NCBI GenBank assembly: GCA_946482615.1 | Contig: CAMLSF010000024.1 | Location: forward strand, 1 to 31,663 | Length of the DNA stretch: 31,663 nt | Reading direction: 5' to 3' | Origin: an uncultured Chromatiaceae bacterium | GTDB lineage: Bacteria > Pseudomonadota > Gammaproteobacteria > Enterobacterales > Alteromonadaceae | Shown here: piece after piece, positions 1-6,928 of the stretch | How the letters are laid out: each line of letters begins with the position of its first letter | Numbering within the stretch: position 1 is the first letter of the stretch | Program-made: the position numbers and the translations under genes | Notes under the pieces: generated by a model | The model's input: the letters and a program-made list of their open reading frames with translations, nothing else | The model's database searches: none | Told to the model about the DNA's origin: nothing

Positions 1-230
1 ATCCTGCGTCCTTGATGCCGCAGCGGCGTTGACTTCAGTCATTCACCCCAATCGCATAGGTAATCTATGCTCATGGGGATTCACTCTTTTGTCGCCTTGC
101 TGCACCACCAATGCCTTTGGATTTTATCCTGCGTCCCTGGCGCTGCAGCGGCGTTGACTGCTTTCGCTCACCCCGGTCACATAGGTTAACTATGCTCCCG
201 GGGATTCACTCTTTTGTCGCCTTGCTGCAC
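1..230. repeat. Two direct copies of a 105-bp hairpin-containing repeat
   Basis: Two 105-nt units lie at 1-105 and 126-230, separated by 20 nt. By hand count they match at 89 of 105 positions. Each unit has a two-part hairpin: outer arms 46-50/74-78 and inner arms 54-59/65-70 in copy 1; outer arms 171-176/198-203 and inner arms 180-184/190-194 in copy 2. An A-T pair in copy 1 (50/74) is a G-C pair in copy 2 (175/199), so pairing is kept while the sequence changes. A short stretch after copy 2 (231-243) resembles the sequence leading into copy 2, so a third partial copy may follow. Copy 1 touches the window edge and the array may extend further left. No protein is evident here. Confidence 0.85.
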
Positions 231-308
231 GGATTTTATTCTGTGGATGGGGTCGTAGGGGCGCGGGTTTATCCCCGCCCGTCCAACATCAGATAGATGC
301 CTGTCAGA

Positions 309-572
309 CTATTCCGTCACCCAGGGCATGTCCGGCAATAAGGCCAGATGTTCGATATAACGCGGCAAATTAAAGCTTTCGTTACGCTCTATCACGGCTT
401 CCATCTCAGGCGCTAAAGCACAGGCCATCAGTTCCAAAGCATCTTCTCTGCTATGGCCTGTCATGCATAAACGCATCAGGGTTTCTTTCACTTGTTTCGG
501 ATTATTATCGGCCAGCTGGTTTTCCAGCACTTCAAACAAGAGTTCCTGTGTTTCTAAATGTTCTTCGCTCAT
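309..572 (-). CDS. Small conserved-looking hypothetical protein, 87 aa
   Basis: An 87-residue acidic, soluble protein without signal peptide or membrane segment. It is predicted to be largely helical, with an amphipathic N-terminal half and the stretch REDALELMACALAPEME in the middle (about residues 42-58). I do not recognise a named family. The frame is clean, the ATG at 572 is preceded by a purine-rich stretch (GGCAGAGATCACC), and codon use resembles the neighbouring genes, so I accept it as a real gene. It stands alone on the minus strand, divergent from the Nramp-type transporter gene, with about 210 bp between them. No function can be assigned from sequence. Confidence 0.7.
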   Translation of the reverse strand: MSEEHLETQELLFEVLENQLADNNPKQVKETLMRLCMTGHSREDALELMACALAPEMEAVIERNESFNLPRYIEHLALLPDMPWVTE

Positions 573-649
573 GGTGATCTCTGCCTCATTTAGGTTTTTA
601 CTCTTAGTACTTGAAGCTTCCGCTTCAGCGGCTAAGGGCGAATGGCTCG

Positions 650-727
650 CAGCATGCCAGAGAGGTTACAAAGCGGCAAGCCGAAGGACCGACCTCTGAA
701 GTTTTTGCTCTGGCCTGATGGTGTTCC
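650..727 (+). promoter_or_regulatory. Structured leader upstream of the Nramp-type transporter gene
   Basis: Two overlapping inverted repeats occur here: AGAGGT (661-666) with ACCTCT (692-697), and CCAGAG (657-662) with CTCTGG (708-713). They share two bases on the left side, so the ends of the two helices compete. Inside the first loop CGG/CCG closes a CAAG tetraloop (674-683). GCCGAAG at 680-686 can also pair with CTTTGGC at 735-741, which reaches into the terminator-like hairpin just downstream. This resembles an attenuator or sensing leader, but I recognise no known riboswitch family and no clear promoter. Confidence 0.35.
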
Positions 728-762
728 GCTGTGGCTTTGGCTAAGCTGGGCCACGGCTTTTT
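728..762 (+). terminator. Terminator-like hairpin 20 nt upstream of the transporter start codon
   Basis: An 8-bp stem (728-735 with 750-757, one G-U pair, 14-nt loop) is followed directly by five T residues at 758-762. The gene to the left is on the other strand, so no + strand gene in view would end here. The position, 20 nt before the ATG at 783, suggests attenuation of the downstream gene rather than ordinary termination. Confidence 0.5.
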
Positions 763-782
763 AAACATAAAAACAAAAACTT

Positions 783-2027
783 ATGCAACAGGGATATTCG
801 TCAAACTGGCACAGCAGGCTCAAAGCTTTAGGGCCAGGCATTTTATTGGCTACGGCTGCTATTGGTGGCTCTCATATAGTGGCTTCGACTCAGGCCGGGG
901 CTTTGTTTGGCTGGCAACTGGCCGTGCTGATCCTGCTGGTGAACGTGCTGAAATACCCCTTTTTCCGCTTTGGCGTGGAATACAGCCTGCAAAGCGGTGA
1001 AACTTTACTGGAGGGCTATCAAAAACAAGGCCGGGGTTATTTATTAAGTTTTGTCTGGCTGAATTTAATAGCGGCAGTGGTTAATACAGCAGGTGTTTTG
1101 CTGCTGACCGCCAGTTTGCTGCAATTTTTTATGCCGGTGCAGTTATCCCTGACTGCGCTTTGTCTGATCCTGCTGGCTGTGTGTCTGCTGATTTTATTGG
1201 CGGGCCAATACAAGCTGCTCGATGATGTGTCCAAATGGATTATGGTGCTGCTGACTATCACCACTGTAGCAGCCGCTATTATCGCTTTTAACAAAGGCCC
1301 CACCGCTGCGCCGGATTTTGTTGGCCCTTCACCCTGGCAGTTGATGTATTTAGGTTTTTTAGTGGCGCTGATGGGCTGGATGCCGGCTCCTATTGAAATT
1401 TCTGCTATTAACTCCCTGTGGCTGAAAGCCAAGCAGCAGCACACCCCTGTCAACAAAAAGGATGGTTTGTTTGACTTTAACTTAGGCTACTGGAGTACCA
1501 CAGTGCTGGCTTTGGTCTTCCTGGCTTTGGGGGCTTTGGTGCAATATGGTTCGGATCAGAAAGTAGAATTAGCCGGTGCTGCTTATACCAACCAGTTTGT
1601 TGCTATGTACGCCAGCACTATAGGTGACTGGTCAAAGCTGTTGGTGGCTTTAGTGGCTTTTCTTTGTATGTTTGGCACTACCCTGACAGTGCTGGACGGT
1701 TATGCCCGTACCATTAATGAGTCTTTCCAACTGTTAGGCTGGCAAAACACTGAGCGAAAACATAGCTACAACCTTTGGCTGCTGGCGCAGGCTGCTTCTG
1801 GTATGGCGGTGATTTTGTTTTTTAAATCTGCGCTTGGCCCCATGCTGACCTTTGCAATGAGCCTGGCTTTTGTCACTACCCCTGTGTTTGCCTGGTTAAA
1901 TTACCGCCTGATGCGGGGCCAGCAAAAACACCTGATGCAGCCCTGGATCCGCTTGTTATCCTGGCTGGGTTTGATCTACTTATTTGGTTTTGCGCTGCTG
2001 TTTATCTGGTGGTATCTGACGAAGTAA
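783..2027 (+). CDS. Divergent Nramp-superfamily transporter
   Basis: A 414-residue polytopic inner-membrane protein with about 11 predicted transmembrane helices, typical in length for Nramp (MntH) transporters, which import Mn2+, Fe2+ and similar ions with protons. Helix 1 starts with the family-like LGPGILLATAAIGGSHI, but the usual DPGN metal-binding motif is replaced by GGSH (residues 28-31). In helix 6 the usual methionine-proline-histidine is MPA (200-202). Both the aspartate and asparagine ligands of classical Nramps are therefore missing, so the substrate is uncertain; other Nramp-related branches with altered sites are known. The ATG at 783 has no strong Shine-Dalgarno sequence, but the conserved region starts close behind it. 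A terminator-like leader hairpin precedes the gene. It is not obviously in an operon with the antiporter downstream (174-bp gap). Confidence 0.8.
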   Translation: MQQGYSSNWHSRLKALGPGILLATAAIGGSHIVASTQAGALFGWQLAVLILLVNVLKYPFFRFGVEYSLQSGETLLEGYQKQGRGYLLSFVWLNLIAAVVNTAGVLLLTASLLQFFMPVQLSLTALCLILLAVCLLILLAGQYKLLDDVSKWIMVLLTITTVAAAIIAFNKGPTAAPDFVGPSPWQLMYLGFLVALMGWMPAPIEISAINSLWLKAKQQHTPVNKKDGLFDFNLGYWSTTVLALVFLALGALVQYGSDQKVELAGAAYTNQFVAMYASTIGDWSKLLVALVAFLCMFGTTLTVLDGYARTINESFQLLGWQNTERKHSYNLWLLAQAASGMAVILFFKSALGPMLTFAMSLAFVTTPVFAWLNYRLMRGQQKHLMQPWIRLLSWLGLIYLFGFALLFIWWYLTK

Positions 2028-2077
2028 AAACGTCCGGTAATCAAAGCTTTAACTGTTTCGCTCAGAAATTCGCTTGC

Positions 2078-2129
2078 GCCGGTTACAGCCGCTCTGTAGT
2101 CTCGATTTCAGAGATCGGTATAAACCGGC
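2078..2129. other. Nested inverted repeat between transporter and antiporter genes
   Basis: GCCGGTT at 2078-2084 pairs with AACCGGC at 2123-2129, and CTCTG at 2092-2096 pairs with CAGAG at 2109-2113 inside it. No T-run follows on either strand, so this is not a typical intrinsic terminator. The sequence just left of it (around 2051-2063) faintly resembles the 105-bp repeat at the window start; a decayed copy is possible but weakly supported. The rest of the 174-bp gap shows nothing else clear. Confidence 0.45.
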
Positions 2130-2201
2130 AGCAAAGCAAAAAACACAATCTTCCCACTACAAAACATCAAATCAACAGTAGTAAAAACAGAAGAGCAACT
2201 T

Positions 2202-3479
2202 ATGGATTCATTGCAATTTGTGGGCACCTTTTTGCTGCAATTGGCCGTTATTCTGGCCGCAGCGCAGCTTTTTGGTTATCTGGCTCGTTTTATTGGTCAG
2301 CCGAAAGTGGTGGGCGAGATGATCGCCGGTGTGGTGTTAGGACCTTCGTTATTTGGCCTGTTCTGGCCTGATATTCAACAACAAATCTTCCCTGCCGACA
2401 CTATGCCTGTGTTGTATTTTGGCGCACAGCTGGGTGTGGGTTTGTATATGTTTTTAGTTGGACTGGAATTTAATACCAGTCTGTTTAAGCAACAGGCCCG
2501 CAGCGCTATTGCTGTGTCTTTGGCCGGTATGCTGGTGCCATTTAGCGTAGCGGCCTTGTTGTGCTTATGGCTGCTGGATATACCGGGTTTATTTGCGGCT
2601 AATATTTCCTACGGCAATGCCGCCTTGTTTTTAGGCGCGGCCATAGCTATTACCGCCTTTCCTATGCTGGCCCGTATTATTTATGAACGGGGTTTGTCCG
2701 GTACTTCGTTAGGTGCTTTGGCTTTGGCTGCAGGTGCTATTGATGATGCTGCTGCCTGGACTGTGATGGCTGTGGTGCTGGCCAGTTTTGGTGGTGGAGC
2801 TTTGCTGGCGGTGAAAGCTGTAGTAGGTGGTGTGGCTTACGCGACTTTAATGTTTACCAAAGTCACGGGCTGGTTGCAGCCTTTGGCCGATCGGATTGAA
2901 GCCAAAGGAGAAATGAGCTGGGGTCAGTTTGCTTTCCTGTTGCTGCTGTTTGCTTTGTCTGCTTATTCGATGGAGTGGGTTGGTCTGCATGCTGTGTTCG
3001 GCGGCTTTATTTTAGGCATAGCTATGCCGCGCGGCGCCATAGTGGAACATTTACGTAAGCGCCTGGAAAAAATCACTATTTTTGTGTTGTTGCCGATGTT
3101 CTTCACTTATTCAGGTTTAAAAACCCAGCTGACTATTTTGGCCGACTGGGAGGTGATGTCGGTGGCTCTGGTGATCCTGGCCGCTTCAATTTTTGCCAAA
3201 GGTATTGCCTGCTGGGCAGCGGCCCGCCTGACCGGCAGTGATAACAGAACCGCTATGGCGGTAGGCGCTTTAATGAACGCCCGCGGCCTGATGGAGCTGA
3301 TTATTATCAACATAGCACTGAAGTATGGTGTGATCGAACCCGCCTTATTCTCCATTATGGTGGTTATGGCGATAGTCACTACCTTAATGGCGACACCGCT
3401 GTTTGAACTGGTGTATGGCCGGCATATGAAAAACAAGCAACGAACTGAGTCACACTTGTGTGCCAGTACTACAAATTAA
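2202..3479 (+). CDS. Cation/proton antiporter, CPA2 (KefB/NapA-like) family
   Basis: A 425-residue integral inner-membrane protein with about 12-13 helices, covering only the Na+/H+ exchanger domain. It has no C-terminal RCK/TrkA-N domain of the kind found in KefB/KefC, so glutathione or nucleotide gating is not expected. The Asp-Asp pair at residues 181-182 (GAIDDAAAW) corresponds to the ion-binding aspartates of electrogenic CPA2 antiporters. Other family-like stretches are VGEMIAGVVLGPSLFG (37-52) and VGLEFN (86-91). It probably exchanges Na+ or K+ for H+ in pH or salt homeostasis; the ion cannot be read from sequence. The ATG at 2202 follows a GAAGAG purine stretch. It sits alone between a transporter and a methyltransferase gene. 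Confidence 0.85.
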   Translation: MDSLQFVGTFLLQLAVILAAAQLFGYLARFIGQPKVVGEMIAGVVLGPSLFGLFWPDIQQQIFPADTMPVLYFGAQLGVGLYMFLVGLEFNTSLFKQQARSAIAVSLAGMLVPFSVAALLCLWLLDIPGLFAANISYGNAALFLGAAIAITAFPMLARIIYERGLSGTSLGALALAAGAIDDAAAWTVMAVVLASFGGGALLAVKAVVGGVAYATLMFTKVTGWLQPLADRIEAKGEMSWGQFAFLLLLFALSAYSMEWVGLHAVFGGFILGIAMPRGAIVEHLRKRLEKITIFVLLPMFFTYSGLKTQLTILADWEVMSVALVILAASIFAKGIACWAAARLTGSDNRTAMAVGALMNARGLMELIIINIALKYGVIEPALFSIMVVMAIVTTLMATPLFELVYGRHMKNKQRTESHLCASTTN

Positions 3480-3503
3480 TGTCCAGATAGAGAGTATCGA
3501 GTA

Positions 3504-4805
3504 GTGTCTGAATCTATGTCGCTGCGATTGCAGCAAATAGCTCAATTAATACGTCAGCAACAGTTGGTCGAAGCAGAGCAGTTGTGTCGATCTTTGTTGC
3601 GGGAGAACAGTCAACTGGCGGAGGCCTGGTTGTTGTTGTCTGATATCGCATTTTTAGTACGCCGTTGGAATGATGCCGAAGGCTGTCTGAAAAATGCACT
3701 GAGCTTAAAGCCTGATCAAGCCTACTATCAATTTGCCTTGGCTAATTTTTATCAGCTGACAGGACAGGATCAGCTGGCTTACCCTGAACTGAAACGTATG
3801 GCGCAACAGTCCAGTGAGCCCGAAATTCAGCAAAGTTATGCCAAAGTTTGCTGGCGGCTGGGGTTTTATCAGGACAGTCTGGCAGCCTTTCAGGCCTCTG
3901 CACAGCAGCAAACTGACAACGAGCACTATGTTTTACCTTTAGTGCGGGCTTTGATGAGCCTGGATTTGTTAGCCGAAGCTCAGAATCATCTGACCGTCTT
4001 AATTGAAAGCACTAAACATTCCGGAGAGGCTGCATTGTTACAGCTGCATCTGCAGTTAAAACAAAAAGGTATTGCGGCTACGCTGGAATCGGCACAGAAC
4101 TGGAGAAAACTCTACCCGGACCATCAGGGCTTGGCACATCTGGCGGAAGCCTTAGTGAATATCAAGCAAAATCAATTGAATAAAGCTGGTGTGTTACCCG
4201 CGGTACAAAAACAAAGTCTGAATTGGCTAATGCAGCATGAGCAGGACATCCATTGGGTTGGTGTGCCAACTCAGGTGTTGCAGGCGGCGGTTGAAGTTGC
4301 GCCTTCTGAAGGTTTGTGGCTGGAAGCCGGAGTGTTTTTTGGCCGCTCTGTTAATTTACTGGCAAAAGCAACCAGCCGTTTGGTTCATGGCTTTGATAGT
4401 TTTGAAGGATTGCCTGAAGACTGGAAAGCAGGTGAACAAAAGGGCAGTTATTCGACCGGTGGGCGTTTACCAGAAGTGGCAGACAATGTCAGGTTACACA
4501 AAGGCTGGTTTGAGCACAGCTTGCCTCCTTTCCTGGCTACGCATCAGGATGTACTTAGCTTACTGCATATTGATTGTGACTTATACAGCTCCACCCGCAC
4601 TGTGCTGGAGCAACTGGCCGACAGGTTTGTAGAAGGTACTGTGATTGTTTTTGATGATTTCCTGGGTTTTCCGGGTTTTGAGCAGCACGAACTGAAAGCT
4701 TTTGAAGAGTTTATTCTGCAGTCTGGCTGGAGTTATAAGCTGATTGCAGCCTCTTTGCTGAGCAGGGAAGTTGCTATCCAGCTGCAACATAAGACCTCAG
4801 TTTGA
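3504..4805 (+). CDS. TPR-repeat protein fused to a TylF-type O-methyltransferase domain
   Basis: A 433-residue cytoplasmic protein. Residues 1-225 are helical repeats of TPR type (for example AEQLCRSLLRENSQLAEAW at 24-42). Residues about 255-430 form a class I SAM-dependent methyltransferase of the TylF/MycF (macrocin O-methyltransferase) family: a SAM-binding stretch at 273-284 (LEAGVFFGRSVN), FDSFEGLPEDW at 297-307, and metal-binding aspartates in HIDCDLYSST (355-364) and FDDFLGFPG (383-391). TylF-like enzymes methylate sugar hydroxyls, so a glycan or glycosylated protein is a possible substrate; this is inference. I chose the GTG at 3504 because TAGAGAG lies 9 nt upstream, whereas the ATG at 3516 is too far from it. 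A perfect 15-bp hairpin follows the stop codon. Confidence 0.8.
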   Translation: MSESMSLRLQQIAQLIRQQQLVEAEQLCRSLLRENSQLAEAWLLLSDIAFLVRRWNDAEGCLKNALSLKPDQAYYQFALANFYQLTGQDQLAYPELKRMAQQSSEPEIQQSYAKVCWRLGFYQDSLAAFQASAQQQTDNEHYVLPLVRALMSLDLLAEAQNHLTVLIESTKHSGEAALLQLHLQLKQKGIAATLESAQNWRKLYPDHQGLAHLAEALVNIKQNQLNKAGVLPAVQKQSLNWLMQHEQDIHWVGVPTQVLQAAVEVAPSEGLWLEAGVFFGRSVNLLAKATSRLVHGFDSFEGLPEDWKAGEQKGSYSTGGRLPEVADNVRLHKGWFEHSLPPFLATHQDVLSLLHIDCDLYSSTRTVLEQLADRFVEGTVIVFDDFLGFPGFEQHELKAFEEFILQSGWSYKLIAASLLSREVAIQLQHKTSV

Positions 4806-4813
4806 CAGCAGAC

Positions 4814-4855
4814 TCTACGAATGATGAGTGCAGTATCGGGCTCATCATTCGTAGA
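4814..4855. other. Perfect 15-bp inverted repeat after the TPR-methyltransferase gene
   Basis: TCTACGAATGATGAG (4814-4828) and its exact complement (4841-4855) flank a 12-nt loop, 8 nt after the stop codon. No T-run follows on the + strand, so termination would be atypical; a DNA-protein site or mRNA 3'-end stabiliser is equally possible. The rest of the gap up to 5080 is AT-rich leader DNA for the chemosensory operon. It has a weak extended -10-like TGTTATAGC near 4928-4935 but no clear sigma-28 or sigma-54 promoter. Confidence 0.6.
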
Positions 4856-5080
4856 TGCCAATTCTTTATGTCAGAGTAAAAACCACAAGTTTGCATATAA
4901 GTGACAGCTTTTGTTGCTCTGTATTCTGTTATAGCTTTTATGCTTTCCCCTTCTGGTTCATTGAGCCTCTCCCTTCTCATAACTTAAAGAAAATTAACAA
5001 TTTTTTGTCTGAATTAATGGCAAAAAAATCAGCAGGATCCATACTTCTCTGGCGTCTCTTTGTAACTACGGAGCTGGCTA

Positions 5081-6223
5081 ATGGACAAAAGGTTAATTCA
5101 GCCGCTGTGCATCATTTTGTTTGTTTTGTTGCTTATCAGCCAATGGCTGAATTACTCCTCTGTGGGCGGTGCCGTCTTCAGTACTTTGTTATGTCTGCTC
5201 GGTGCAGTGTTATTGTGGTTTTCGTTTTCAGCCCCTGAAGCGAAAACAGAACAGGTCCGACAGGAGCAAGTGCCGGAGCTGCGGCCTTTTAGTCAGAATT
5301 TGTTGCAGCTGCTGAGTCAGGTATTGCCGATGTGGGTTAAACAATCGGCTTTGGTGAAAGAGCAAACAGAAGCCGGTGTTGTGCATCTGAATGAAAAATT
5401 TGCTGAACTGCTCAGCGTACTGGGGGCTGGACCAGGCAAAGGTTCAGCACAAAATGAGCAGAAACTGGTGGAGATGATTAAAGACTCAGAGTGCAAATTG
5501 CTGACGATGACGCAGCAACTGAATCAGGCGCAGCAGAACCGCCATAAAATGCTGACAGAAATTCAGGAACTGGCCAAAGTCACAGACCATTTGCAGGCCA
5601 TGACCAGTGAAGTAGGGGATATCGCGGCCCAAACTAACCTGCTGGCGCTGAACGCTGCTATTGAAGCGGCCAGGGCCGGTGAAAGTGGCCGGGGTTTTGC
5701 TGTGGTTGCTACCGAAGTGCGGGCCTTGTCGAACCGTTCCAGCGAAGCAGGTCAAAAAATACGCCAGCGTGTGGCTGAAGTGACCCAGGCCCTGACCAAA
5801 ACTGTGGCCGATTCTGAGCAACAGGTGGATCACGAACAGCAACTGATCCAGCAAACCGAACACACCATCAGCAGTGTACTGAGTGATTATGAAGATGCGG
5901 TACAAGGCATCAGTGAAACTAACCATCAAATGCAGTTACAGGCGGAGCATGTGCAGCAACAATTGTCTGATGTGGTGATGCATCTGCAGTTTCAGGACAG
6001 AGTCAGTCAAATCCTCAGTCATGTGATGGACGATATGCATAAGCTCTCCGACAACGCCAACAGATTTGCCGCTCAGCTGGACGCCGGTGAGTTGCCTGAC
6101 ACTATTTCAGTGCAGCATTGGCTCGAAGGCCTGAGAAAAACCTATACCACGCTGGAACAAGTCTCTGTGCATACAGGAGCAAAACAACAGTCCGGCTCAA
6201 ATGATGACATTACGTTTTTTTAG
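5081..6223 (+). CDS. Short membrane-anchored chemoreceptor with CheZ-like motif
   Basis: A 380-residue receptor-like protein and first gene of the chemosensory operon. Two hydrophobic helices (about 7-23 and 29-50) are joined by only a few residues, so there is no periplasmic sensor and no HAMP domain. The MCP signalling hairpin is clear: the tip [20 protein letters not shown] starts near residue 180 and continues to about 216, the region that contacts CheA and CheW. After it, residues 301-312 read [12 protein letters not shown], containing Asp306-x3-Gln310, the spacing of the CheZ catalytic Asp143/Gln147. No CheR-tethering pentapeptide is present at the C-terminus (DDITFF). GGAG lies 7-8 nt before the ATG at 5081, supporting this start. 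The input may be an intracellular signal or the membrane itself. Confidence 0.85.
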   Translation: MDKRLIQPLCIILFVLLLISQWLNYSSVGGAVFSTLLCLLGAVLLWFSFSAPEAKTEQVRQEQVPELRPFSQNLLQLLSQVLPMWVKQSALVKEQTEAGVVHLNEKFAELLSVLGAGPGKGSAQNEQKLVEMIKDSECKLLTMTQQLNQAQQNRHKMLTEIQELAKVTDHLQAMTSEVGDIAAQTNLLALNAAIEAARAGESGRGFAVVATEVRALSNRSSEAGQKIRQRVAEVTQALTKTVADSEQQVDHEQQLIQQTEHTISSVLSDYEDAVQGISETNHQMQLQAEHVQQQLSDVVMHLQFQDRVSQILSHVMDDMHKLSDNANRFAAQLDAGELPDTISVQHWLEGLRKTYTTLEQVSVHTGAKQQSGSNDDITFF

Positions 6224-6232
6224 GGATATGCA

Positions 6233-6601
6233 GTGATGAAAACCATACTTATTGTCGATGATTCAATCAGCATACGTCAGGTCGTGGGGATGACGCTCAA
6301 AGCCAATGGTTTTGATGTGATTGAAGCCGTGGATGGCGTGGATGCGCTGAAAAAGCTGACAGGTCAGAAAATCCATCTGATTATTTCAGACGTGAATATG
6401 CCCAATATGGATGGCATTACCTTATTAAAAGAAATCAAGCAGTTACCTGCCTATCGTTTTACACCTGTAGTGATGTTAACGACAGAAGGTGCAGAAGAGA
6501 AAAAAGAACAGGGGCGGGCAGCAGGCGCAAAAGCCTGGATTATCAAACCCTTTCGTCCAGAACAGATGTTGGTTGCTGTGAATAAACTCATTCTTCCTTA
6601 G
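6233..6601 (+). CDS. cheY: Single-domain response regulator, CheY-like
   Basis: A 122-residue receiver domain without an output domain. The acidic pair Asp9/Asp10, phosphoacceptor Asp53 (ISDVNMP), Thr83/Thr84 and Lys105 (IIKPF) are all in place, so it should accept phosphate from CheA. It starts 9 nt after the receptor gene stop. The first two codons are GTG ATG (6233 and 6236); AGGG at 6222-6225 serves either. It resembles the regulator at 15093-15458 (shared KPAYxFTPV-like and GAKAWxIKPF regions), suggesting duplication. No flagellar genes are nearby, so the target may be something other than the flagellar motor. CheY is a positional and structural call; this is not necessarily the motility CheY of this cell. 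Confidence 0.88.
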   Translation: MMKTILIVDDSISIRQVVGMTLKANGFDVIEAVDGVDALKKLTGQKIHLIISDVNMPNMDGITLLKEIKQLPAYRFTPVVMLTTEGAEEKKEQGRAAGAKAWIIKPFRPEQMLVAVNKLILP

Positions 6602-6610
6602 GAGTGTGGC

Positions 6611-6916
6611 ATGTCTGTACAAATTACTCCAAAAGCGGACTTTCTGGTGGTGGAGTTTGGTCATGACCTGACCATTTTCACAGTACGGGATTGTTATGAA
6701 GCTTTAAAAAAGCTGGCTGGTATGAGGATGGAGAAAGTCATTCTGGACTTGTCTGCAGTCAACGACTTTGATTCGTCCGGTGTGCAGTTGTTGCTTTGGG
6801 TGATGCAGCATCATACAGACAAAAATTTTACCCTGACCCACAGTGAAAACCCGGCAGTCAGCAGGGTGCTTCAGTTGTATTCACTGGATTTTGGTTCTGA
6901 CGCAGCAGCAACTTAG
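6611..6916 (+). CDS. STAS-domain protein (anti-anti-sigma-factor-like)
   Basis: A 101-residue single STAS domain. The strand-turn-helix stretch VILDLSAVNDFDSSGVQLLL (residues 43-62) holds the DSSG motif, whose serine (Ser55/Ser56) is phosphorylated in SpoIIAA-type proteins. It sits between cheY and cheA with gaps of 9 and 12 nt, so it is co-expressed with them. In classical partner switching the STAS protein pairs with an RsbW-like kinase and a PP2C phosphatase; neither is encoded in the window. It could act as a docking module or signal output of the chemosensory complex, or pair with a distant kinase. SD GGAG lies just upstream of the ATG at 6611. Confidence 0.85.
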   Translation: MSVQITPKADFLVVEFGHDLTIFTVRDCYEALKKLAGMRMEKVILDLSAVNDFDSSGVQLLLWVMQHHTDKNFTLTHSENPAVSRVLQLYSLDFGSDAAAT

Positions 6917-6928
6917 AGGGAACACCGA

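Noticed and set aside
1..230. CRISPR array
   Set aside because: Only two long, imperfect units with a single 20-nt spacer and no cas genes.
111..296. Open reading frame of 61 codons across the second repeat copy
   Set aside because: It runs through the hairpin repeat, has no Shine-Dalgarno sequence and gives a low-complexity Arg/Pro-rich product; the repeat explains the sequence.
650..762. yybP-ykoY manganese riboswitch before the Nramp-type gene
   Set aside because: The conserved loop sequences of that riboswitch were not recognised; only generic hairpins are visible.
4856..5080. Sigma-28 or sigma-54 promoter for the chemosensory operon
   Set aside because: No convincing match to either consensus was found in the leader.
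4855..5238. Plus-strand frame of 127 codons across the operon leader
   Set aside because: It overlaps the start of the receptor gene in another frame, is rich in Cys and Phe with no domain, and lacks a good ribosome binding site.
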